Positions 40,738 through 50,899 of a stretch of 64,000 nt of DNA are shown here, in pieces. Position numbers and translations under genes: made by a program. Source of the DNA: Calvatia gigantea (taxonomy: Eukaryota; Basidiomycota; Agaricomycetes; Agaricales; Lycoperdaceae); the NCBI GenBank assembly GCA_025093985.1, contig JACAAK010000004.1, positions 248,001 to 312,000 of the forward strand, in the 5' to 3' direction. How positions within the stretch are numbered: position 1 is the first letter of the stretch; each line of letters opens with the position of its first letter. Below the pieces are notes generated by a model. That model did not search any database. It saw only the letters and a program-made list of their open reading frames with translations, and was not told where the DNA came from.

Positions 40738-42227
40738 GGCCTGAGTGACCGTTCGGAGAAGCGGCAGTCGGAATGTTAAGCAGATCTAGGCTAGGAGTGA
40801 TGTCACTCAAAAATTGGGTAGCAGTGGAATTTCTAGAAATCCTGTCTATCAGATACTTTCCATGTCGATTGACCCAAAACACTCACCTTCCGTATCGCCT
40901 GGAGTAGTTCCAGGCTATACGGACCATATGAAATACCAGTTTGTGTGGATATGTTGAAAGCTGATTCTCATTCGTTTGTCTGGTGTCACCGACCACCGCA
41001 AATGTTCACAAACTAACCCTAGGCAACAGACCTCTCCACAAATAATTTTACGTGCCCTTATTATTTTTTCAGGTCACTTTTCTGCTGAGCTATTCCAGAC
41101 GAAATTTCTGAAGGAATCAGCCGGGATTTAGATTCCTTCATCTTGAAGAGATGAGGCGGCGGTTCAACGAAAATAGGGTGTGACTGCGTCCGTCAGTCAC
41201 GAGGCTTCAAAACCGGGTCCAGGAGAGGAGAGACGGAGGCCAAGAACACAAGAGAAAGAGGGGCGAGAGTGGCAGCGTCGTTGAAGACAAGAGTTCAGAA
41301 CGAGCGTGGACTGAGAGTCAACGAGAGAGCGACCGACAACGAGAGACAAAGCTGAGACGATTCGGAGCGAGACTTCGAGAGTGAGAAAAAAAAATGGGTA
41401 TCCAAATTACTAGGTGTCAAGCCTCTACTGGCTCGACTGTATTTATACTGTAGACAACTTGTCCGGTGTTCAATTTCTACGGTTATCTACAAATACTGAA
41501 TCTGTATAGCAAATGTGTTGAGTTAGTATAATGAAGGTTAGGCTAGGGAGCTGTGGTAAAATGTTGAAATTTTGAAACACAACAAGTGAATGTGCAACTA
41601 CGGAGGCGAAGAGTCTGAATTAGAAAAAAAAAAGTCAATAACGAGAAAGGTGTGCGGTGAAATTTTATCTGACACCATGTACTGTTTCAACCTTCAATCG
41701 AATGGTTTAGATCACCACCCGACCGTCGCGTAGTCTTAATCACGGCCAGTACAGATGAGGTGGTACTACTAACTCATCCGTATTGGTCGTTTTCTTTGGT
41801 CTATGACACATTACGAGATTTCGATTGAGACGAAGGCAGCCCTTTTAGGTATCCTTTCAGGTGATCACGTATTCAGGCACTTTGGGTGAGACCCGGGAAT
41901 GTGGAGGAAGCTGAAGTCTAACCAGATCATTGGACAGCAGATGGTTCAGAGTCACCCTTGGACAATCCACGCCTTGTAGTTCAATTATAATTCTTGAAGT
42001 GACGCAGAAGTGAGGGGGACCCGAGAGAAGTTAGGAGTCAATGGTAAACGTGCTGTCCATGCTTGCAGCGGGACGACCACCATCTATGAAAAAAAGCCTT
42101 AAACTTGTGAAGTGGGGGGTTTTGGCATCTATGCAATGGCTCACCCGTTTAAACAACCAATGACATCTGATAAGTAAGTATTTTTTCTAGCTACTGCGAC
42201 GTCATAAGTCCTGACCCGTGTAACATT
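40738..42227. other. Spacer between W-a and N3
   Basis: The left 0.4 kb is the duplicated 5-phosphatase promoter (compare 29511-30130). Near 41690-41750 there is more of the same divergent spacer, but the TM gene expected on its right is absent. The stretch 41220-41380 is purine-rich (GA/CGAGAG). No gene is supported. Confidence 0.5.
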
Positions 42228-44085
42228 TCATGCTCCTACATTGATTTGCATCACCGTACAACCCCTCCGTTCATCACCATGACCACTCCCTTCCGGCTCG
42301 GCATTACTACAACCAACAAGCCATGCTTGATAAGCGTCAATCCCTTCTTTCGACAGTACCTCATCACAATTCAACATGCCAAACATGGTCCCCTCGACGC
42401 CGGTGATCCAACACACACTGGCCTTCAAATTGTGTCCAAGCAGAAAATAATCCCCTCCACGGAGGCAGGAGTACTACCCATAACATGGTAATGCAATTGC
42501 GGATAGAGGGGAGCAATGCAACATACCGGATCCAGCGGAAACATAGCAGGCCTGCTATGCTGCTCAGCACCGGCTCAATCATGGATTTCATGTTCTCCAG
42601 CAGCCGGAGATCTACCTCGCTGCAAGGTTCTGTACGAATGAAGCTGCCCAAAGAGTCCTATATGATCACATATTAGCAGGGGGCACAAGTGAGAGCTGGT
42701 ACCAATTATTGAACGCACTACTTCCCACAAGTTCTTCACAAAACTATACCAATCGTAACCAAGAACATCTCTTCGGATATGTCCGAAATTGAAGTCCTGG
42801 ATTTGGGAAAGAAAAGCTTCGTCCCATTCAACTTCCCAACTACAAGCATACCAACAGTGATCTTCGGCATGTTTTGCGAGTTCGAGGGTGATTGCTTCTC
42901 TATTGTCACCCGAGACCCACTTCAGATTTGGGAGAGTTCGGTGTTCATGCGGTGCATTGAGGCTCGGTCCTAAGACGGAGTAAAATTTTGTTCTCGTGGG
43001 TGGTAAATGTAAACCTACTATCAGTGGTACGTAATAGCGCCGGATCAGTTCGATACCAGGAGAGGCATGATTTAGCGTGGTGGAGCCATATTTGTCGCTC
43101 CTCAATGACAAATTCACCTGAGCGACTGCCATCACGGAGGTAGTCTTCAAACGATGTATGGTAAAAGCGCAAGGGCGTTTCGAAAGCGGCTTCGGGAGAG
43201 GGTACAATGACAACAGAATGAAGTTTTCGAATAGCACTGTAGAACGTGGCTTGATCTATGAGGAGAAAATTGCAAAGAACCTGAGCCGATAGGTCACAGC
43301 CAAATGCGGAGTAGCTCAGTATTTGCTGTGTTATTGGGAGTACCTGGTCTGGCACGTCACGAAAAATTGCGGTATAGAGAGCATCAAGGGGCTCGAGAGG
43401 GTTTGAGGTTTCGGTCCAAACACCCCCAAAGAAAGACAAGAGGGCATCAAGTCGACTCACTGGAGCCACATAGATCAGGTCGCCAATATATCGGAGTGCA
43501 GTCGAGGCAAAAGTGAAATGACCAAAGGCTTTCCGCGAAAGCTCGGTGATCTGCTCCTCAGACGGCCATGTTGGAGTCGTAGCATCCCAGAAGCGTTCCT
43601 TGATTCCTGCTAACCCATCCCGAAGATAGAGGTTGATGTCGGCGATCGACACTGCGTCAATTGCGAGCTCCTCACGACCACAGTTAACAGTGAAGTCAGC
43701 CCCCGAGAACAAATATTTGGCGTGTGGTTCTCGCCGGCTGCAAATAAGCCAAATGAGAGGGAAATCCCGCTTCAGCCGAACAACTTCATTGATCATTTCA
43801 ACGATCTCCCTTTGAGCATTCTCCCCTTTGCACTCGTCCAACCCATCCAATACGATGAGAAGTGGTTCCTGCATATGTAGTAACGAGAAGGGCTCGACGA
43901 TAAGATTTTTAAATTGGGCGCGTCGGGTTTTCCCCAACAACTCGGGATTTGTATTCGGGATGGCATACGGCCAGTTGATATACGAGGCTGGGGACAACGG
44001 TGTTGGGGTCGTTGCGTTCATTTGGCTGGGAAAAGAAGAAGGAAGCGCCCAAGCGCCCCTTCTCTGCACAGAGCTCGGCGAACTC
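42228..44085 (-). pseudogene. NACHT NLR copy N3, 5'-truncated
   Basis: A long open frame (42945-44085) keeps the NACHT core downstream of Walker A: LLIVLDGLDEC (Walker B), LIWLICSRREPH and RFYHTSFEDYLRDGSRSGEF. Exons farther 3' continue to NCDEVLSKEGIDAYQAWLV and a stop at 42228. Homology to N4 ends sharply at about 44085, just before the P-loop, where D1 begins, so the start, N-terminal motif and Walker A are gone. It cannot encode an active ATPase. The open frame that appears to extend to 44381 uses unrelated D1 sequence. Confidence 0.88.
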
Positions 44086-45255
44086 GAGCTTGATAGAGAC
44101 AGCGATGACGACCCGACAACGACAGAAGATCGATCATCACAATCGCACAACCTTAATTGGGACTTCTGCCCAGGACAGGGAGGAATCATGATAGTGGAAC
44201 CCGTCGCTGACCTCTGAGGGGAAAAGAGGACCGGGGTACAGATGGTTGTTGGATGGGAATGAATGGAGAGAACAGCTTTGTACATTCTCCCTTGAATCCT
44301 TTTCGCCTGCTTCGATGCCCAAGCATTCAATATTCGGTGTTCAATCTTTTTAATTATTCTTTCGGAACACCCTGTATACAACCGTTCGCCTCAATCACAA
44401 AGTCACCCGCGAATTCACTGCTCCCCATTCCAACCTCGACAGGGTCGGTGATACAATGTGCGACGTACCTTCTCTCAGAGCGTATGTATCCGGGCTAAAC
44501 GCGACAATGCTTGCAACTCTTGTCGTAAATCGAGACCACCCTCCTTTCGAAGTCAGCGATCTTGCTAGTATCTCTATCACATCGCCCACCTTTTGTCAGG
44601 AATGTTGTCAGATCTGCTCGTTGAGGATGACACCCCTTCCTCATTTGTAATTCAAAATCCTCCAATGCTTTGGTGTTACTTATCCCTTTGTATGGTGTAT
44701 CGTTTCATCGTCCTCCCGACATGGGCAAAACCTCGCTCATTAGAGCACTTGCTGCGAGCTGTTGCTCAAACAGGCGATCAATAGGTGAGCACACCACTCT
44801 GCTTTTTCCATCCCCATTCCTACATCGTTGTCCTTCCGGTTTCCTTCACGCGCATACCAGAGAGTTTTCGTCAATCCGATGAAAGAATGAAGGGGCCGAG
44901 ATCTGGACGAAGGTCTTGCGAGGTTAACGAACGGGTATGGTGATGCTGATCTACGGGCATGCACTTGGGACTATTCCTCCAGTTTATAGCTAGTGCTCGT
45001 GTTTCTATTTAGATTCTGTACGGGGGGGCACTCTAAGTTCCATTCAACGAAGATACGCATGCCCTCCGAACGATTACTATTGAAGTTTGAAGCCTCCAAG
45101 AGCGTTCATGTCAAGTTGAGGGACTTCCCGACTTCCGCAAAGAGTGCCCCGTTTTCGGGCACCTCAAAGATAAACTTAGGGTAGAAATTCAGTTGCTCCT
45201 CCTGTCTTAATTTCGTACTATTCTACACTACTTCTCTATTATTCCCGTTAGCCGC
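44086..45255 (+). pseudogene. D1: remnant resembling a BCS1-like AAA ATPase
   Basis: One of four copies of module D. On the + strand (about 44720-44780) it encodes a Walker A-like PPDMGKTSLIRALAASC, preceded in another frame by GMLSDLLVEDDTPSSF. Order and wording recall BCS1-type AAA proteins (..LLxD..., RGI..RRGY, GxPGTGKTSLI), but frames are broken and the rest of the domain is missing. The start codon seen in D2 is absent. From about 44600 to 45425 it is almost identical to D2. Identification as BCS1-like is tentative. Confidence 0.55.
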
Positions 45256-45748
45256 TATCATTACTGTGTTGTGGTTTAACAAGCCATGCCTAACAGGTAT
45301 CAATCTGTTCCTTTGACGGTACCCCATCACAATTCAATATATCAAACATGGGATAGTCCAAGACTGAAGATCTTGTCTAATATTTGCAGACTGCCGCTCT
45401 ATCTTGAATTCACAGCTTCACGACTGTCCTTCGGATTTCTAACCTTGTTTTCCTGCAACAAATTCTGGATGATCTGGGGCCGGATTTCGTTGAACGTTGA
45501 GTTGCCCACGGCGAGATTATGTGCACCGTTGAAGAAGCCGGATCCCCATCTGTTGGTGTCTGATTTCTGTGTACTTGGACCTGGACCTGGATTTAGGAGC
45601 CGTAATAATCATGTATGTTAACCAAGAACGGCAATCTCAGCTCACCTGTTTTCCCTTGGTTAGGAGCCAGGGGGGACTCGTCATTTTGTTGACGTCTAGA
45701 GCGCCTGAGACGACTGACTAGGCGATCAAACAGGGCGTCGGTGAGCAT
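45256..45748 (-). pseudogene. NACHT copy N5 with most of the gene deleted
   Basis: Only the ends are left. The right part (45440-45748) has the start ATG at 45748, the first exon and the second exon with GSGFFNGAHNLAVGNSTFNE. The left part (about 45275-45355) matches the last NACHT exon on the minus strand (the region of N4 encoding ILNYDEVPSEERIDAYQAWL). Everything between, including the whole ATPase core, is missing, with a junction near 45425. Confidence 0.75.
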
Positions 45749-46090
45749 AGCGGATCGTGAGATGGATGGTAGTGGTACTGGAAAAAGCAGGCAGTGTGTG
45801 TCAACTTGTCCTGTTCAATAGTTGCTGTGGCGATCATCCCCGGAATGCCGGTGTCACGGCACTCCATCCGGTGAGGGGGGAGCCTCCAGTCAACGCCCTG
45901 GCCCCGCATCCTCCAAGCTGACAAGCCAGCATAAATAGAAGGACAGTAACGTGATAAAGGCACATTTCGCGACGAGGATTAGGACCAGGCAAGTAAGGCC
46001 AGTGCCGGTATACCCCTAACCGGCGTAGGTGTGGGTTTGAGGAGAGGTAGGTAGTTGTTATGAGATAGTTATGCTGCTGTGAAAAGCGCC
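45749..46090. other. N5 promoter remnant
   Basis: About 340 bases upstream of the N5 start, resembling the corresponding spacer near 34030-34200. No gene is seen. Confidence 0.4.
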
Positions 46091-47640
46091 TAATTGGAGG
46101 ATCTAGTGACGCCGATGAAGCCTAGCCCGAGGCCTTGAAAAATCAGAGACGAGACCGATGGGATAGGCAACTGGGCAAAAGATGTTAAGATGATGTCCTG
46201 AAGAAACACGTGACCCCAGCGCCGGCTCAGTTGGCTGAACAGCCTGCCATCCTCGGTCCCAGAGCTTCATGGTCGACGACGATGAGGAAACGAAAGATGA
46301 GTCTTGGCGCAGAAGTGCTACCTCTCGAACTCGCTTGCGACGCCATGAAGAGGACAACCAATCTGCTGACCGTTCCGACCCATGCATTACAGGTGCCGAT
46401 GGTTGAGTCGACAAGAACGCAGTTGCTATAAGCACGCCCGATTTTGAGGTCTTTCGCAAATTGGAATCTGACCGGAACTCGAGCTTGATGGAGACAACGA
46501 TGGCGAGCCCGACAACGACAGAAGGTCGATCATCACAATCGCACAACCTCCATTGCGACTTCTGCCCAGGACAGGGAGAAATCATGATAGTGGAACTCGT
46601 CGCTGACCTCTGAGGGGAAAAGAGGACCTGGGTACAGATGTTGTACGTTCTCCCTTGAACCCTTTTCGCCTGCTTCGATGCTCAAACGTTCAATATTCGG
46701 TGTTCAATCTTTGCCACAACTTTAATTATTCTTTCGGAACACCCTGTACACAACCGTTCGCCTCAGTCACAATGTCACCCCGCAAATTCACTACTCCCCA
46801 TTCCAACCTCGACAGGGTTAGTGATACAAGGTGCGACGTACCTTCTCTCAGAGTGTGTGCATCCGGGCTAAACGCGACACTAGCCTTGGTTAATGCTTGC
46901 AACTCTTGTCGTAAATCGGGACCACCCTCCTTTCGAAGTCAGTGACCCCGCTAGTATCTTTATCACATCGCCCGCCTTTTGCCAGGGATGTTGTCAGATC
47001 TGCTCGTTGAGGATGACACCCCTTCCTCATTTGTAATTCAAAATCCTCCAACGCTTTGGTGTTACTTATCCCTTTGTATGGTGTATCGTTTCATCGTCCT
47101 CCCGACATGGGCAAAACCTCGCTCATTAGAGCACTTGCTGCGAGCTGTTGCTCAAACAGGCGATCAATAGGTGAGCACACCACTCTGCTTTTTCCATCCC
47201 CATTCCTACATCGTTGTCCTTCCGGTTTCCTTCACGCGCATACCAGAGAGTTTTCGTCAATCCGATGAAAGAATGAAGGGGCCGAGATCTGGACGAAGGT
47301 CTTGCGAGGTTAACGAACGGGTATGGTGATGCTGATCTACGGGCATGCACTTGGGACTATTCCTCCAGTTTATAGCTAGTGCTCGTGTTTCTATTTAGAT
47401 TCTGTACGGGGGGGGGCACTCTAAGTTCCATTCAACGAAGATACGCATGCCCTCCGAACGATTACTATTGAAGTTTGAAGCCTCCAAGAGCGTTCATGTC
47501 AAGTTGAGGGACTTCCCGACTTCCGCAAAGAGTGCCCCGTTTTCGGGCACCTCAAAGATAAACTTAGGGTAGAAATTCAGTTGCTCCTCCTGTCTTAATT
47601 TCGTACTATTCTACACTACTTCTCTATTATTCCCGTTAGC
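46091..47640 (+). pseudogene. D2: remnant resembling a BCS1-like AAA ATPase
   Basis: Second D copy, and the only one retaining an ATG at 46771 (MSPRKFTTPHSNLDR). Downstream it carries the same degraded P-loop PPDMGKTSLIRALAASC (about 47105-47155). Its left flank (46091-46480) matches the left flanks of D3 and D4 and lacks the MITE found in D3. Compared with D3, D1 and D2 share an internal deletion of roughly 290 bases. The function of an intact ancestor, possibly a mitochondrial-type AAA translocase or chaperone, is inference. Confidence 0.55.
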
Positions 47641-47818
47641 CGCTATCATTACTGTGTTGTGGTTTAACAAGCCATGCCTAACAGGTATCAATCTGTTCCT
47701 TTGACGGTACCCCATCACAATTCAATATATCAAACATGGGATAGTCCAAGACTGAAGATCTTGCCTAATATTTGCAGACTGCCGCTCTATCTTGAATTCA
47801 CAGCTTCACGAATGTCTT
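47641..47818 (-). pseudogene. 3' terminal fragment of a NACHT gene (N6)
   Basis: Nearly identical to the last-exon fragment at the right end of D1 (45256-45432). Homology to NACHT ends at about 47818, where W-b begins, so only the 3' tip of this copy is left. Confidence 0.65.
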
Positions 47819-49330
47819 CCCCCCCCTTACCCGAACTCTCGATAGGTTTGATCATCAGAAATTCAAATATGGGTACGTAAGGATCGGTGTCAAGAAAGCG
47901 AACGTTTTGGTCTACATAGCTACCAGTACCATCAGGTAGGACATCCTTACGGATAGTGTGATGAGTAATCGGATGCGGGTGTACGACGTGTTTCACAGCG
48001 ACGACGCACCCCGTCTGAATATCAATCCCGTACAAATGCCCACCCTTCGTCCTAAACCCACACGAGCATCTTACGATCCACTTGCACAGTCATCAGTCGA
48101 ATTTCCATCGCAGTCGCCTTCGACCCCTCGGCCCCACATCCCTCGTATCCCAGCGTGAGGAAAGGCACATCCGTCAGAGTAAGATATCTTGATCTGGCTA
48201 CTGTGCCCAACAACAACATACGACCCGGAAGCCATAAACGTCTTTGAATGCGGGTGTAACATGGGTCTTTGGCTCATTCCATCCGTCGTAAAAACTGAGA
48301 TGGGGGGGCCTACGCGAAGAGGTGCTGCTATCCAGCATATATTATCCGTAAACCGTACTTTAGGGTCGTCCTCCCCATAAGACACTCCTCGGATTCTGGT
48401 GAGGCCGCCCTTCGGGTCGGTGGTAGCTTGTCACCGAGCGCGATAGTCTGCGTTGGCGGCGGTGGAAGTTTACTCGTCCCAGCAGATTTACATTCTCCTA
48501 AATTCACAGGTTGGCAATCGGGTATCCGAGGCGAGTTAGCCGCGAGCTCCTCAATGTAAGACACAGTCCCGCGACGCGTAGGTAGGGGTGGAGGCTGAGG
48601 GGGTGATTTCGACAATGGCACGCCTGAATCACCGTTTGCGGGTACGAAGGATACACTGTAGTGACGTGGCGTGGGGGAGGGGGGGGGGATATAGTCGAGC
48701 GGAATGCTTTCGATAGAGGGTGTAACTGGCTAGAATCATTTTCTAGCGTGTTGTTCGCTTCGGGCTGCGATATCTTCACAGAAGTGGTCAGAGTGATAGG
48801 TGGAGGGAGGTTCGCCGTCGCTATCGAGGGAAAGGGACTCTAGGCTCCTAGAGAAACATTGGCGTCTGAGAATATGGGCTGAGGAGAATCTGTTGGCTGT
48901 AAAGACCGAGGAGGGATAGCGGGTTTGATCGATGACTTAGATGTATCCCGATGGGATATGAGAGCACTTGGACGTAGGGGCAAAGTTCTAAGCCGCTCAT
49001 ATACAGTACCTAGTCACTGCGACAGAAATGAACGGGTTACGCACAATCGTGATTTATGTATATGAGTGGTATAACATTGTCTGGCTCTATCGGAGGACGG
49101 GGACTTCTTGACTGAGCTACTGGCGGAGGCGGAGGCGGATTGCGGTGCGGGGAGGGCGTGGGAGGACAGGAACCAACCTGTGAAGGGGGCTCAGAGCTGT
49201 TCAGTGTTGTGCGGCGAAACCGAAAGTAGGTTCGAATCCCCGTTCTTTGCAGGCCTTGGTGGTAATCAGGGTTTCGAAGGCTCCATTCGCTGAGTGCTGA
49301 CGGCTGAGCGCTGAGGACTAGTGGGAGGGC
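47819..49330 (-). pseudogene. W-b: second truncated copy of the WD40 5-phosphatase gene
   Basis: It contains the Pro-rich middle (SKSPPQPPPLPTRRGTVSYI) and part of the propeller in several broken frames. It ends at the same point as W-a, followed by the same non-5-phosphatase words (GGTTTGATCATCAG.AATTCAAA). At the right end, exon 1 (the MDSQD.. part) is deleted: sequence jumps at about 49335 from the second exon into the promoter block. Frame shifts are frequent. Confidence 0.85.
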
Positions 49331-49803
49331 GTATGAAAGCTGATTAATACTTAATAATTCTCATTTGTTTGCTTTGACATCGCCGACCTCCACAAACACT
49401 CATAAACTATCTGGCAACAAACACACATTGGGTAGTACCATAGCCATAACTTCAGAATCAGTACCCAAATTCCGTGCAGCAAGATACCAGGTCATGTGCA
49501 AGGGGAACACAATTAAACACAACACGCCATTGACGAAACAAACACTTGCCGGGTTGACTACCACTCTGGCCTCGACCTAACAGATTGTGCCTTGATTCTT
49601 ATTCATCATGTCCGCTGCCATCATCTGCTATTGATATCTCTTGGAGTTGCTTTTCTGCCGACTATTCCGAACGAAATCTCATCAGCAGAGTTTCGGGTTT
49701 CTTAGATACGAGGTGGACTGTTTTATCATCATCAACCCTTCATGGTCGCTCAACACTCAAATGGAGTGGATCACTATCTGACCATCGCGTAGTTTTAGTA
49801 AAT
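49331..49803. other. Divergent spacer between W-b and the C3 segment
   Basis: A copy of the 5-phosphatase promoter block (compare 29740-30200). No gene is seen. Confidence 0.55.
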
Positions 49804-49877
49804 CATCTCGACAGTCCAGCACCGCAAATAAGCTCTCTTGCTATTACTTATAAGAATCCCAGATGTCAAGTTTTGGG
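49804..49877 (+). repeat. Direct repeat A (first copy)
   Basis: Seventy-four bases identical by eye to 50796-50869, the left border of a tandem duplication involving the C3 gene. Confidence 0.95.
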
Positions 49878-50377
49878 ACAGTATTTGACATCGAGGAGAG
49901 TGACGACGCGAGCAGGGCGGCCTTTCATGGTGACGAGGAGCTCAATGTTCCCCACACCTGTGGAATGTAGCTGAGGGCCATCAGCATTGATACCTCCAAT
50001 AATATCGTTGCGAGGTGTGAATGTTGTGAATGCCAATCGTTGGTTACATATGTGTGCCGTCGCACCGCTGTCGAGAATCCAAGTGTCCAATTTTGGCTGT
50101 GAGCTGGTGGTAGCCATATAGGCTGAGTCCCCAGCAAGAGAGTTCCCCCCACTAGCCGTAGATCGATTGTCGTCCATAGTTTCATCAGCTTGAGCTTGAT
50201 TAGCTCTGTGACGTGAGTTCCCTCCTTGTTTCCCCTTATTCTTCTTCTTCCTCTGGCGAGGTCCTTGACCTTCAGCCCCACCCCCTTTTGACCAACAGTC
50301 CTTCCAGTCATGACCCGAAATCTTGCAGTTCGTGCAGAAGGGTTGACCAGGTTGCTGAGTCTGATTTCACCGATTAT
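49878..50377 (-). mobile_element. Ty1/copia gag-pol fragment
   Basis: The minus strand encodes, in one frame (except where the window cuts it), a CCHC zinc knuckle CTNCKISGHDWKDC (about 50295-50336), a basic linker, and the retroviral-type aspartic protease site WILDSGATAHICNQR with DSGA at 50061-50072. It continues to LLDVKYCPK, where copia similarity stops at the junction with repeat A. No LTR, integrase or reverse transcriptase is present, so this is a 500-base piece of an element, not an insertion with ends. Confidence 0.9.
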
Positions 50378-50795
50378 CGTGGAAGCTGTCGCAAGTAGGA
50401 GGGTTTCTGTACTGCTTTTCTTTAGATATTGTCTCACCTATCATATCATAGGTGCTGCCGTCCTCATAACCAGCTCCATATCATCTCTGCCGTTCATCGA
50501 CGAAACTTTCAGCGAACTGTTGCGTGTGATATCCCAAATGATCATGAGCGCCTCCTCCCTTCTTGCTTTCTGCTTTCTACTATGTGATATACTCAGTAAC
50601 CATGGGAAAAACTTCCTACACCCATACGACTTTTCCGCCGGCTTGTGCCAACCAAGTCGCCAGTGGAACTTCATATTTGGAAGATTCACAACGAGGAAAC
50701 GTTTCAGGTCCGCCTCTTCTACTTTCCAACCGACATAGCATCCATCTACTGATTCTGAAATAATCCTTATAGCACAGACAATCTTTTCATACGAT
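50378..50795 (+). repeat. Direct repeat B (first copy)
   Basis: 418 bases nearly identical to 51219-51634 (differences include a 2-base indel, CATAGCAT versus CAGCAT). It contains the third coding exon of TM gene C3, ending TTRKRFR. Confidence 0.95.
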
Positions 50796-50869
50796 CATCT
50801 CGACAGTCCAGCACCGCAAATAAGCTCTCTTGCTATTACTTATAAGAATCCCAGATGTCAAGTTTTGGG
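50796..50869 (+). repeat. Direct repeat A (second copy)
   Basis: Second copy of the 74-base repeat at 49804-49877, here in its presumed native position upstream of C3. Confidence 0.95.
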
Positions 50870-50899
50870 CAATTTATTTTTCCAAAACCAACAGTGTCC

